This document shows positions 49,226 through 58,231 of a DNA stretch of 64,000 nucleotides, piece by piece. Source of the stretch: Chloroflexi bacterium TSY (lineage in GTDB: Bacteria > Chloroflexota > Anaerolineae > Caldilineales > Caldilineaceae); NCBI GenBank assembly GCA_019217005.1, contig JAHBNG010000030.1, positions 1 to 64,000 of the forward strand, written 5' to 3'. Position 1 is the first letter of the stretch. Each line of letters begins with the position of its first letter. Position numbers and translations under genes: made by a program. A model generated the notes under the pieces. It had not been told where the DNA came from, ran no database searches, and was given only the letters and a program-made list of their open reading frames with translations.

Positions 49226-50284
49226 ATGATGAAAATGGAACGAGAGCCATTTGGGACAACCAAAGATGGCAAAAAGGCGGAACTCTTTACATTGACGAAT
49301 AATCATGGCATGGAGGTTAAAATCAGCGACTATGGTGGCACAATCGTCTCGCTTGTTGTGCCAGACAAAAATGGTCAACCTGGCGACATTGTACTTGGTT
49401 TTGACACGCTCGATGAATATATGTCGGAGAAAAATCCTTTTTTTGGCTGTCTCGTCGGTCGCTACGCCAATCGAATTGGTGGAGGCAAATTTTCTCTGAA
49501 TGGTGTTGAGTATATATTGGCAAAAAATGATGGCCCGAATCACCTACACGGAGGACTGAAGGGATTTGACAAAGTCGTTTGGAAAGCGCAAGCTTATGAT
49601 ACAGGGGGAGTTGCTGGTGTTTTGTTGCATTATGAAAGCCCGGATGGAGAGGAAGGGTATCCAGGAAATCTCTCCGCCGAGGTTCGCTATACATTGATGG
49701 ATAGCAACGAACTCCGCATTCGCTACAAAGCGACGACGGATAAGCCGACCATCGTAAATCTCACCAATCACACCTATTTCAATCTAGCCGGCCAGGGCGA
49801 TGTCTTGGATCATGAGATAAAAATCAACGCCTCTTATATTACACCCGTCGACGAAAACCTAATACCGACTGGCGAGTTGATGAGCTTGGAGGGGACACCC
49901 TTCTATTTTCGCCAACCAATGCGAATCGGGGCCAGGATCGACGACGATCATCCCCAGAGCAAAGTCGGTGGCGGCTATGATCATAACTTTCGTCTCAATA
50001 AACCTTTGGGCGGGCTCACTTTCGCAGCGAATGTCAGTGAGCCAACAAGTGGTCGAACGATCGAGATGTTCACAACTCAAATGGGTGTTCAATTTTATAC
50101 CGGCAACATGATGCCGCCGGCAACCGAAGGGAAAGGCGGACAGGTCTATCCTCGGCGTGGTGGCTTCTGCTTGGAGACGCAGACGTTTCCCGATTCACCA
50201 AATAAGCCGGATTTTCCTTCACCCATATTGCGACCAGGGGAGACATATGATCACTTAACGGTTTTTAAATTTGGGACTGTGTGA
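49226..50284 (+). CDS. galM: Aldose 1-epimerase (galactose mutarotase)
   Basis: 352 residues. GalM motifs are FFGCLVGRYANRIGGGKFSL, NHLHGGLKGFDKVVW, and TNHTYFNLAGQG with the catalytic His. YTGNMMPP and CLETQTFPDSPN carry the catalytic Glu near residue 315. It interconverts alpha and beta anomers of aldoses in the cytoplasm. Length is normal. The ATG ATG at 49226 follows GAGAGAAACAAG; either Met may start. It is followed by an SDR gene 142 bases later. The same gene, without any difference noticed, is at 60048. Confidence 0.93.
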   Translation: MMKMEREPFGTTKDGKKAELFTLTNNHGMEVKISDYGGTIVSLVVPDKNGQPGDIVLGFDTLDEYMSEKNPFFGCLVGRYANRIGGGKFSLNGVEYILAKNDGPNHLHGGLKGFDKVVWKAQAYDTGGVAGVLLHYESPDGEEGYPGNLSAEVRYTLMDSNELRIRYKATTDKPTIVNLTNHTYFNLAGQGDVLDHEIKINASYITPVDENLIPTGELMSLEGTPFYFRQPMRIGARIDDDHPQSKVGGGYDHNFRLNKPLGGLTFAANVSEPTSGRTIEMFTTQMGVQFYTGNMMPPATEGKGGQVYPRRGGFCLETQTFPDSPNKPDFPSPILRPGETYDHLTVFKFGTV

Positions 50285-50312
50285 TATTCCTTAAGATAAC
50301 TCAAAAAATACC

Positions 50313-50382
50313 AATCCACAGATGGACAGGATGAACAAGATTAGACAAAGAAAAACCCAGTCAATCCTATCCATCTGTGGAT
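50313..50382. terminator. Long hairpin between galM and SDR gene
   Basis: ATCCACAGATGGACAGGAT pairs with ATCCTATCCATCTGTGGAT around an A-rich loop. No U tract follows, so it may be a processing or repeat-type hairpin rather than a true intrinsic terminator. A second copy is at about 61135-61204. Confidence 0.45.
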
Positions 50383-50426
50383 CATTTGAACATTGAATTG
50401 GCCACAACGTCATAAGCAAGATTTAC

Positions 50427-51185
50427 ATGGATACTGAATTTTCAGGAAAAGTCGTCGTCATTACGGGTGCCGGATCTGGTATCGGTCGTGCCACAGCTCT
50501 ACGTTTTGCCGAAACCGGTGCGATGGTTTTCGTAGCTGATATCAACGAAGTAGGCGGTCGAGAGACGGTGACCCAAATTACCGCCCAAAGCGGTATGGCT
50601 AAATTTGTTCAGACCGACGTGTCCGATGCAGAGAGCGTCAATGCACTCATGGAGGCCGCGCTGACACATTCCGGGCGTTTGGATGTTGGCGTCAACAATG
50701 CAGGCATTGGCGGTGGCTGGGCCAAAACAGCTGACTATCCCCATCAGGATTGGCATCGAGTTCTCGCCGTAAACTTGACGGGGGTCTTTTATTGCATGCA
50801 AACACAGCTCAAACAGATGTTGGTTCAAGGCAGTGGTGCCATTATCAACACTGCATCGATTGCGGGTGTACGTGCCCTCGATAATGCACCTGCCTATACC
50901 GCCAGCAAGCATGGTGTGATTGGGTTGACAAAAGCAGCGGCACGCGAATATGCACGCAATAATATACGGATCAATGCTGTCTGCCCTGTCTTTACGCGTA
51001 CACCACTATTTGAAGAGACGCTCAATCAGCGCGAGGACTATGAAGAACGGTTGACGCGCTTAATCCCCATGCGTCGCTTTGGTCGCGCCGAGGATATCGC
51101 TGATGCAATTTTCTGGTTGGTGTCAGATCAGGCGGGGTTTGTGACGGGACAGGCACTTCAATTGGATGGAGGGATGACGGCTTAA
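50427..51185 (+). CDS. Short-chain dehydrogenase (FabG/glucose dehydrogenase-like)
   Basis: 252 residues. TGAGSGIGRA (about 12-21), acidic turn VADIN suggesting NAD preference, NNAGIGGG, the catalytic Ser in IINTASIAG, Tyr-x-x-x-Lys in YTASKHG near 155, and the C-terminal GFVTGQALQLDGG. A classical SDR oxidoreductase; substrate unknown, although the place after galM hints at sugar or polyol oxidation. The same gene occurs at 61249. Confidence 0.9.
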   Translation: MDTEFSGKVVVITGAGSGIGRATALRFAETGAMVFVADINEVGGRETVTQITAQSGMAKFVQTDVSDAESVNALMEAALTHSGRLDVGVNNAGIGGGWAKTADYPHQDWHRVLAVNLTGVFYCMQTQLKQMLVQGSGAIINTASIAGVRALDNAPAYTASKHGVIGLTKAAAREYARNNIRINAVCPVFTRTPLFEETLNQREDYEERLTRLIPMRRFGRAEDIADAIFWLVSDQAGFVTGQALQLDGGMTA

Positions 51186-51190
51186 GAATC

Positions 51191-51708
51191 TCATTCGGCA
51201 AACGGGTCGGCAAAGACCTCGGCGACGGATAATTCAAATCCTGGTAAGACATCGTACCCTGACAAGCTCTGGTTGGCGTCCAAAATTTCTACATCAGCAT
51301 CAGATCGATAAATCTCGATTAGCCCATGCTCGGGATAGACCAACCAGACCAAGCGGCTACCATTTTCCAAATAATAAGCTGCAGTTTCGCGCATTTCGCG
51401 AATTGTATCGCTCGGAGATTTGATTTTCACAGCCAGATCGGGCATCCCAGGGACGCTACCTTGTTCCACCAACGGCTCACGTGTACATGTAAACGAAACA
51501 TCGGGTAAGCGCGAATTGTGGTCATCTTGCGGCGCTCGATGGCAAACTTCAACACCAGGGCGACCATTTTTTGTGTTTTATCGCATAGTTGCCAAGCTCT
51601 CGATTGACATTACTAGCGATTAGACCATGCTGCTGAGTTGGCATTTTTTCAAAGATCTCCCCGTTGATTAGCTCCAAGAGTCGCTTTGTATTTTCTGGTT
51701 GCTTCCGA
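51191..51708 (-). pseudogene. Uma2-family (DUF820) endonuclease-like protein, truncated by ISy
   Basis: The reading ends at 51191 (SVAEVFADPFAE). Going upstream it contains AVKIKSPSDTIREMRETAAY and WLVYPEHGLIEIYRSDADV, which carry the PD-(D/E)XK-like core of Uma2 proteins. The N-terminal part reads LELINGEIFEKMPTQQHGLI and is cut by the ISy end at 51709, so the true start is missing. A T-run expansion near 51570 also shifts the frame here, but not in the second copy at 62013. Uma2 genes are common in cyanobacteria and Chloroflexota; function is uncertain. Confidence 0.75.
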
Positions 51709-53373
51709 GGGCAGGTTCAGAACAAGGGATGAGTTAGGTTTACAAAATTGAAATGGGCACGTTAAAAAAGAGAATAGGTTAAAGAGCCAGTTGCTGTTGA
51801 GGCTGAAGAATGGCATCAAGGGCGTCAGCCAAAGAAGGGACATAGGAATCGGTAGCCAGTTCTAAGGGTGAGTGACCGGAGCGTTTGCCACGTGAGAAGG
51901 TGCGATGATTCCAAAAGAGCTGTAAAAGAGCGGCCAACCAATCGGGCAAAGAGCGATGGATTGCAAGAAAGGGCCTGAGCCAAGCATGAAAGGATTCAGC
52001 TAGAGAAGAAGCCCGATGGAAGCGATCCAGTGCATGCCAGAAGGCAAGAGCCATAGGCTGCAATGAGGGAGGGAAAAGCTGTTCAATGGGAAGTTGATGG
52101 TCATGGCGATAAGTCCAGAGGTGTGTGATGAAGGCTTCGTACTCAGGTGAGAGGTTCTGGCGGAGGGGAGCCAGGGATAGTTCCAGGCGACGGAGGGGAG
52201 CCAGCAATGTAGGTAGATTCTGCTGCAGTTGGGTGGCAAAGTGTGCAATTTCATCGCGGTTCATCTCCATCATAAGTTGGGTGGCAGCCAGAATGGTTTG
52301 TTGCGCCGCATCTGTGTTGACAAGCTGCCCGGTCGGTGAAATCGGCTCCAGTGCCTGACGGACCGTTCGGAGAAGCCATGTCCAGTTCTCGTGCAAGTCA
52401 ACTGCTGTCAGCACCGTTTGGTCGGCAACCTCGAGAGTCACTGTGCATTTGCGTGGTCGCCCAGGGCGACGTGCAGGAGCAGTCTGCTCGTCCAACTCTT
52501 GCCAAGCTACGTCACGGTCGGTCATGGCCTGGTCCATTTCTCTCTCCAGACGTTGGGTGATTTTGGTGCCATTCTGCATTTGGTGAAAGAGGTCATAGGA
52601 GTGTGGCGCATTCATCCCCGCTGCCTTGGCTCCTGCCTGAATGCCCAAAGCCCCATCGGTCACCAAGTCATCAAAGGTGATGCCTCGCTCGAGCAATTCG
52701 AGAAACTTCAACCCCCATGTTGTTTCATCTCGGGCATCGGCTGCTGAGATATTCAACAGCGCAAACGATGCTCCGTCCACCACCGTCAGGCACGGTTGGT
52801 CGCCACAGAAAATTTCATCCGCTTCCCCCAACACCGGCAGCGTCGGCACCATGCTCTCATTGTACGCCGATGCCAGTTCTCCAACTTCCGCCAGCGTCCC
52901 TTGGATGAATCCCACCGACCGCTCCACACCTAGCAGCAACCCCAACCCCCTTTGGATATCTCGTACGCTTCCTCGCAGCATCGGCAACACCGTTATGGTT
53001 CGTCGGATGAACGTCTCATCCACTTCGATCACATGGCTTTTCGGCTGCGGTCCTGGACTCACTGGCGACAAGATCGCTTTCAGCGCCGCTTCACCGCTCT
53101 CTCTCAACTTATAGAGCCACGTTCGAGACACATTGTACGCCGTTGACAGTTCGCTCACTCTCCCCCACTCTCGATTCGGGTTGAGCATTTCCAACGCAAG
53201 ATCGATTCGGGTTGACAATGATAGGGGGTCTGTTCGATACTCTGACATTTAGAGGCTCCTTTTTGGCTATTTTGGTCTGAACACCCTTATTTTGCCTGAA
53301 CAGGAGCCTCTTTCTCTAACCTATTCTCTTGTTAACGTACTCTCTTCTTTGTCAACCTATTTTTGAACCAGCC
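51709..53373 (-). mobile_element. ISy copy 1 (likely parent of MITE-1)
   Basis: 1665 bp, from GGGCAGGTTCAGAACAAGG to the complement of GGGCTGGTTCAAAAATAGG. The left end has GGTTCA, a 14-base spacer, then TTAGGTTTACA. The right end has GGTTCA, a 3-base spacer, then ATAGGTTGACA. MITE-1 has the same two designs with the same spacers. The flanks GCTTCCGA and AGTGAATT do not match, so this copy lacks a target duplication: one side lies in a Uma2 gene, the other in an unrelated gene. A deletion or recombination through the element is likely. Confidence 0.8.
51779..53248 (-). CDS. ISy DDE transposase
   Basis: 489 residues. A helix-turn-helix start (WGRVSELSTAYNVSRTWLYK, about 28-47) is followed by a linker with IEVDETFIRRTITVLPMLRG. 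The catalytic domain shows GDQPCLTVVDGASFALLNIS, DDLVTDGALGIQAGAKAAGM, and a C-terminal block SSLAESFHAWLRPFLAIHRS with the likely catalytic Glu, then NHRTFSRGKRSGHSPLE. It resembles unclassified transposases found in Chloroflexota and cyanobacteria; no ISfinder family can be assigned from here. It is the only complete transposase in the window whose element ends match MITE-1. Confidence 0.85.
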   Translation of the reverse strand: MSEYRTDPLSLSTRIDLALEMLNPNREWGRVSELSTAYNVSRTWLYKLRESGEAALKAILSPVSPGPQPKSHVIEVDETFIRRTITVLPMLRGSVRDIQRGLGLLLGVERSVGFIQGTLAEVGELASAYNESMVPTLPVLGEADEIFCGDQPCLTVVDGASFALLNISAADARDETTWGLKFLELLERGITFDDLVTDGALGIQAGAKAAGMNAPHSYDLFHQMQNGTKITQRLEREMDQAMTDRDVAWQELDEQTAPARRPGRPRKCTVTLEVADQTVLTAVDLHENWTWLLRTVRQALEPISPTGQLVNTDAAQQTILAATQLMMEMNRDEIAHFATQLQQNLPTLLAPLRRLELSLAPLRQNLSPEYEAFITHLWTYRHDHQLPIEQLFPPSLQPMALAFWHALDRFHRASSLAESFHAWLRPFLAIHRSLPDWLAALLQLFWNHRTFSRGKRSGHSPLELATDSYVPSLADALDAILQPQQQLAL

Positions 53374-53375
53374 CA

Positions 53376-53669
53376 GTGAATTTGATCGAAACCTATCTAC
53401 CGGCAGAAACCCTTTATCCGGCAAAGGAGGAAATTATGCTCGCGTTGACAGAGGCCGAACTCTCTTGGCAAGAACAAATCTCATTAAAGGCAAAATATGA
53501 GTTCATATTAGATTTGTTAAACGCCAAATTTAACATGATCCCAGAAGATTTTCTCGAACGCATTCAAGCGATAACTGATGATGACCTTCTCGACAAAATT
53601 GCCGTTCAATTGCTGTCAATCACATCACTCGCGGAATTAGGTTTACCTGAAGCCGATGCCGAAAATTGA
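53376..53669 (+). pseudogene. C-terminal fragment beside ISy, possibly Rpn/DUF4351-like
   Basis: The reading opens two bases after the ISy end and runs about 97 codons: NLIETYLPAETLYPAKEEIM, then SLKAKYEFILDLLNAKFNMI, ending AELGLPEADAEN. The helical, Leu/Glu-rich tail resembles the C-terminus of Rpn-type or DUF4351 proteins, but this is a weak match. Because it starts at the element border, the true N-terminus has probably been removed. Its stop overlaps the lutB start by 14 bases. Confidence 0.4.
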
Positions 53670-55101
53670 TCTCCACGCACCATACAAACAGCGCGTCCAA
53701 AACGCCCTGGACAATAAACATCTGAAGGTTGCTGTCGACCGCACCACAAAAAATCTGATCGGGGCACGGCATCGCGCCATGACTGAGATGGATGGCGAAG
53801 CGCTACGAAACCAAGTACGCCAGATGAAGGAATATGTCCTGCGCAATCTGCCCGATCTGTTGGAGCAGTTTGAAGCCAACGTGATCGAAAATGGCGGACA
53901 CGTTCATTGGGTGCAGGATGCCGCAGAAGCCAACCGGATCGTCAAGCAACTTGCCCGCGAGCACCAGGTTGAGTTGGTGGTCAAATCCAAATCGATGGTG
54001 ACCGAAGAAATCCACCTGAATGAGGCTTTGGAAGAGCAGGGCATTCGGGCGGTTGAAACCGATCTGGATGAATATATCATCCAGCTCGACAATGAACCGC
54101 CCAGTCATATCGTCGCCCCCGTCATCCACAAGCGGTTGGAAGATGTGGCAGATGTCTTCCAGCGCAAGCTTGACATACCGCCCACCCTTGATCCCCAGGC
54201 CATGTGCGCCGTTGCAAGAGGTATACTGCGCAAAGACTTTCTGGCAGCCGATATGGGTGTGAGCGGTTGCAACTTTGCCATTGCCGAAACAGGCACGCTC
54301 TGCATTGTCACCAATGAAGGCAATGGCCGCATGGTTTCCAGCATGCCGCGACTCTACGTCGGGTTGATGGGGATTGAGAAGCTCGTCCCGACGATCGAAG
54401 ATGCCTTTCTTCAATATCAGGCTCTCTGTCGTAGCGCAACAGGCCAAAGAGTAAGCGTCTATCTCTCCATGACCAGTGGGCCGCGTCAGTCTGGCGACGC
54501 CGACGGCCCAGACGAATTTCACGTCATTCTCCTGGACAATGGACGCACAAAGATGCTAGCGGATGGCTATGGTGAGGCTCTCATGTGCATTCGCTGTGGT
54601 GCTTGTCTCAATACTTGTCCTGTCTACCGCGAAATTGGTGGTCATGCCTATGGCAGTACCTACAGTGGCCCCATCGGTGCTGTTATCAGTCCGCTCTTGT
54701 CCACACATGTGACCGACGATGCCAAATTGCCCCATGCCAGCACACTCTGCGGTGCCTGTCGTGATGTTTGTCCCGTCAAGATCGACCTGCCGCGCTTGTT
54801 AGTCGATCTGCGTGCCAATGCCGTTGCGGCAGGCAAGGCACCACGCTTTGAAGCGAGCGCCATTCGGAACTTTGTCAACGCCATGAGCAGTCGCCGACGC
54901 TATGAACGTTCCGGCAAGTTAGCACGCATCGCCACAAGCCTTGCATCCACAATGAGCGGGGGGAATATACGCTTTGCTCCGCCGCCGCTCTCTGGATGGA
55001 CCGCCAGCCGTAATTTGCCACCTTTTGCACCCAAAACGTTCCGCGAACTTTGGACGGAGCGTCTGGCACGGCGCAGACAGGTCAGTGGTGATACGCCATG
55101 A
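53656..55101 (+). CDS. lutB: Lactate utilization protein B (LutB), Fe-S oxidoreductase subunit
   Basis: 481 residues. An N-terminal LUD domain (about 60-300) includes SKSMVTEEIHLNEALEEQGI and ADMGVSGCNFAIAETGTLCI. Two Fe-S motifs follow, CIRCGACLNTCP (311-322) and CGACRDVCP (365-373). The C-terminal RFAPPPLSGWTASRNLPPFA is usual for LutB. It is one of three subunits of the LutABC L-lactate oxidation complex. LutA (Cys-rich CCG protein) is not found upstream, where ISy and a gene fragment now lie. The lutC start overlaps the stop here by four bases. Confidence 0.93.
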   Translation: MPKIDLHAPYKQRVQNALDNKHLKVAVDRTTKNLIGARHRAMTEMDGEALRNQVRQMKEYVLRNLPDLLEQFEANVIENGGHVHWVQDAAEANRIVKQLAREHQVELVVKSKSMVTEEIHLNEALEEQGIRAVETDLDEYIIQLDNEPPSHIVAPVIHKRLEDVADVFQRKLDIPPTLDPQAMCAVARGILRKDFLAADMGVSGCNFAIAETGTLCIVTNEGNGRMVSSMPRLYVGLMGIEKLVPTIEDAFLQYQALCRSATGQRVSVYLSMTSGPRQSGDADGPDEFHVILLDNGRTKMLADGYGEALMCIRCGACLNTCPVYREIGGHAYGSTYSGPIGAVISPLLSTHVTDDAKLPHASTLCGACRDVCPVKIDLPRLLVDLRANAVAAGKAPRFEASAIRNFVNAMSSRRRYERSGKLARIATSLASTMSGGNIRFAPPPLSGWTASRNLPPFAPKTFRELWTERLARRRQVSGDTP

Positions 55102-55856
55102 GTGCACGAGACGATATTCTAAATAAGCTGCGAAATTCTCTCGATCAGCCCACGCTTCGCTTCCCATCTTACGATCCACAACCACTGAGTCAAGGCGAAC
55201 AGATAGTTGTTGCTGAGGCACGCGGGGATCTGGAAATGTTAGCAGAGCGGTTCGGCTCAGAATTAGAGGCGCTTCATGGAAGTTACGAATTAGCGAGCTC
55301 TGTGGCGGCCGCCCGCATGGCGTTGATTCGCACAATTCAAACATGGATCGAGGAAGAAGCGTCTAGTCGCAAGGGAGCGCGGGAAGAAACAGGGTTTGAG
55401 CGGTCGATCTTGGGCTGGTCAGCCGCTCAACTCTTGATTCCAGGAATCGGTGAGGCACTTGCGGATCTAGAGTTAAATCTCATCTCTCCTGATGATTTAA
55501 CAACAGCAGAAAGTCGAGAGTCTGTTCGTCAGATTCGCATCGGCGTAACATCTGTGGAAGCAGCCATTGCCAGCACCGGGACAATGTTGATGCTCTCCTC
55601 CAGTCCAGGCACAAATCGTTCGGCCAGCCTATTGCCCTATCGACACGTAGCGCTTATCCCATTTAGTCGACTCTATCCCACAATTGAATCTTGGCTTGCC
55701 AAACAGCGCCAAGGCAGCCAGCTTGTAGAGATGATTCGCCACCACGCCAACCTCTCTCTTATCTCCGGTCCCAGCAAATCTGCTGATATTGAAGGGGCCT
55801 TGACGCTCGGCGTTCATGGGCCGCGCTTTGTGCATGCAATTTTGTTCGATGACTAA
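55098..55856 (+). CDS. lutC: Lactate utilization protein C (LutC)
   Basis: 252 residues. LUD-domain protein with IRIGVTSVEAAIASTGTMLM, then LPYRHVALIPFSRLYPTIES and the terminal GVHGPRFVHAILFDD, typical of LutC/YkgG. It works with LutA and LutB in L-lactate dehydrogenation. The ATGA overlap with lutB indicates coupling. The stop is followed at once by a truncated P4 palindrome and two P3 copies, which may end the transcript. Confidence 0.9.
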   Translation: MSARDDILNKLRNSLDQPTLRFPSYDPQPLSQGEQIVVAEARGDLEMLAERFGSELEALHGSYELASSVAAARMALIRTIQTWIEEEASSRKGAREETGFERSILGWSAAQLLIPGIGEALADLELNLISPDDLTTAESRESVRQIRIGVTSVEAAIASTGTMLMLSSSPGTNRSASLLPYRHVALIPFSRLYPTIESWLAKQRQGSQLVEMIRHHANLSLISGPSKSADIEGALTLGVHGPRFVHAILFDD

Positions 55857-56071
55857 GGCTTTTCCAACAATTAAAATCCCTAATTTGATCTGGATAAGCA
55901 CTTATCCCAAAAGCTCTAAGACGATCTATTCTCATGCGAGCAGATAGTCGGACTCACAATCACTTTCGGATAGGTTTAAATCATTTAGTGCTTATCCGAA
56001 AAGTTCTGTGACGGTGCATTCTTACTCGAGAAGCTAGCTGGACTCACAACCACTTTTCGGATAGGTTCTTA
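55854..56071. repeat. Truncated P4 followed by two P3 palindromes
   Basis: The left third of P4 (to GATCTGGA at about 55894) runs straight into P3 (TAAGCACTTATCCCAAAAG to CACTTTCGGATAGG, 55895-55978). A second P3 follows at 55986-56071 (TAGTGCTTATCCGAAAAGTT to CCACTTTTCGGATAGGTTCT). The join inside P4 looks like an insertion of P3 into it with loss of the rest. Confidence 0.75.
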
Positions 56072-56206
56072 AGCATTGAATTGATCTCTTGCCCCAGACA
56101 CTCCTCTCACATTTCCACATTTATCAATAGAATCGTGGATCACATCAGTACTGTCAAGACATTGTCACAAAAGTATGCTGCATTTGTAGTACCTTTAATA
56201 TGTTAG

Positions 56207-56286
56207 GCTCATCTACCACAAATGTGTGCTGCCAGTGATGTCTCTCTGAGCAAAGTGTCTCTTTGCACGCATTTGGTAGATGAGCA
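56207..56286. repeat. Single palindromic repeat
   Basis: GCTCATCTACCACAAATGTG and GCACGCATTTGGTAGATGAGC pair with two mismatches around a loop of about 38 bases. It is not related to P1-P5. The rest of the 56072-56391 gap holds no gene that I can support. Confidence 0.6.
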
Positions 56287-56391
56287 AATATGCTAATATG
56301 CGCGCTCTGTATCGTCCGTCTATCTTCATGTACCACACTCACTCATCTTCATATTCATATTCGCGCAAAATCATTTAGCTCTAGCCATCGC

Positions 56392-56546
56392 GGGGTGGTT
56401 CAGAATTAGGTTTACACTTTTGATACATAGATAAAAATCTATATGAGGTCATTTTCTGCCTGAGCATGGCTCAAAGTAGAAAATATAAACATCTTTTCTC
56501 TTTGCAAAAATGTAAACCTAATTGTCCGCCTAAAATGAACCACCCC
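56392..56546 (-). mobile_element. MITE-1 copy 5, no target duplication
   Basis: Same 155-bp element. Left flank GCCATCGC and right flank AAAATACG differ, so one side was lost. The right flank is the broken end of a cyclase gene, suggesting a deletion that ran from this element outward. Confidence 0.92.
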
Positions 56547-56879
56547 AAAATACGTACGACTTTATCTGGCGGGAGCTTATGGGCAAGAGGGGTAAAATTA
56601 CATAAATCGATAAACAAAATTGTCACGAGTTGACGTTCTCCTCCGAGTTTGGGCAGCGTTGGACTTGCGAGAAGTTTCTCGGCCAATGTTGGAGCCATAT
56701 AGAGATGAAAAATCTCCCGTAATTGATCATTCTTTGCGATCAATTCTTTTTGTAACTCTGCATTTTGTCGGCGTAGTTGGACTTTGTCCATTACGCGTCG
56801 AATGTTAATACGGATTGAGCCAATGCGAAATGGTTTCCGCACATAATCATCCGCACCCGCAAACATCGATTGTACTGCT
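56547..56879 (-). pseudogene. Response regulator-cyclase fusion, C-terminal piece
   Basis: Reads MFAGADDYVRKPFRIGSIRI (end of a receiver domain), a helical linker (QLRRQNAELQKELIAKNDQL), and the start of a class III nucleotide cyclase domain (VTILFIDLCNFTPLAHKLPP). There it is cut by MITE-1 at 56546, losing most of the catalytic domain. The N-terminal piece is at 57932-58231 across an IS1595 element. The intact protein would have made cAMP or cGMP under control of a sensor kinase. Confidence 0.8.
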
Positions 56880-56887
56880 AATTTTTC

Positions 56888-57923
56888 GGCTCATATATGA
56901 AAGTAGGTGAAAAGTATGTAAAATAGGGAAAGAGGTCAATGAGAAAAAAGAAAAGAGAAAAAGAGCCATGAAAATGCGATATCCGATCCAAGAACTGATG
57001 AGCGAAGAAGGCTGTTATGAGAGATTGTTAGAGATCTTGCATCCAGAAGGGATGCAATGTCCAGATGGACATAGATTGCCAGAAGGGCAAGCGCCTCACA
57101 GTCGAGAGCGAGCCCCGGGGAATAAGTACAGATGCCGAGAATGCGGCAAAGTATACGATGCCTTTACGAATACAGTCTGGTCTGGAACGCATTACAATTG
57201 TGTGACGATAGTCTTAGTGATGCGAGGCATCATTCAAGGGACACCAACGCTGCATCTATCAGAGGAACTGTCTCTGAACTATAGTACGTTGTTGGAGCGT
57301 CGCCATCGGATCCAGAATACGGCGTTGCTCCAAGCCGCAGCCGCTTCCCCCTTTTTCGCGATTCTGTAGCTGAAGCCGATGAACTGTACCAGAATGCAGG
57401 AGAGAAAGGCGATTACCATCCCGATCCAGATGACCCGCCCAGACCTCGAGCCAACAAGCGCCGTGGACGAGGGACGATGGAGAACGACCGACCACCGATT
57501 CTGGGCGTTGTGGGACGAACCTCTGGCCAAGTCCAGTTCACGGTCTGTGACAACACACAACAAGCAACCATTGTTCCTTTAGTTGTTGCTTGCTCTCTCC
57601 CTGGCACCACTCTCTATACCGACGAGTGCAACGCCTACAATCCCATTGCGGAGACTGGTCGCTCTCATGCCACTGTTTGTCACTCCCGGTACGAATGGGC
57701 TCGCGATGATGATGGCGACGGCATTCGGGAAGTTCACTGCAACACCATGGAAGGCATTTGGACTGGTCTACGCAATTTTCTGCGTCCCTTTCGGGGTGTT
57801 CATAAACGTTATCTTGCCCAATATGTTGCCATCTTTGAATGGACTCACAATCTCAAATTCGTCAATGACTCCTTTCTTCGCTCTCTCATTGACTCCCATT
57901 TCACCTATTTTCATTCATGAGCC
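56888..57923 (+). mobile_element. IS1595-family element with 8-bp target duplication
   Basis: 1036 bp. Ends GGCTCATATATGAAAGTAGG and the inverse of GGCTCATGAATGAAAATAGG match over about 25 bases. AATTTTTC lies on both sides (56880-56887 and 57924-57931). It splits the receiver domain of the cyclase gene between SSEKLA and VQSMFAG. Size and duplication length fit the IS1595 family. Confidence 0.88.
56968..57920 (+). pseudogene. IS1595-family (ISXO2-like) transposase, frameshifted
   Basis: N-terminal zinc-ribbon part with CPDGHRLPEG and KYRCRECGKVYDAFTNTVWS. After a frame slip near 57350 (a T run), the ISXO2-like catalytic part follows: ADELYQNAGEKGDYH, RPPILGVVGRTSGQVQF, LYTDECNAYNPIAETG, HCNTMEGIWTGLRNFLRPFR, and GVHKRYLAQYVAIFEWTHNL. 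The joined protein is about 315 residues, normal for the family. With the frameshift it would be inactive. Confidence 0.82.
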
Positions 57924-58231
57924 AATTTTTCAGATGAAAGAGCACTGACCATAATCACGCCTGCGACTTTGTCAATTCGCCGGATATTCTTCAGTACATC
58001 TAATCCATCCATTTTCGGAATGACAACATCTAGCAAGACAACATCTGGACGAATTTCAGTAAATAGCTCGATTGCTTGCTCCCCGTCCATGGCTTCATAG
58101 ATGTCATGGCCATCTGCATGTAAAATCTTTCTGACCAAATTGAGTGTTCCGGGTTCATCATCAACAATCAGAATTTTGATCGGTTCAGTGTAACTAATTC
58201 TGGACAAATCCTGAGAACTTATTTGCTCCAT
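57924..58231 (-). pseudogene. Response regulator-cyclase fusion, receiver piece
   Basis: Begins MEQISSQDLSRISYTEPIKI at 58231. The receiver domain has the acidic pair in ILIVDDEPGTL and the phospho-acceptor Asp in DVVLLDVVIPKMDGLDVLKN. The reading is broken by the IS1595 element after SALSSEKLA. ISx lies 10 bases upstream of the start codon and has replaced its natural leader. Confidence 0.85.

Noticed and set aside
53376..53669. lutA fragment upstream of lutB
   Set aside because: The reading lacks the Cys-rich CCG motifs of LutA and is helical and acidic instead.
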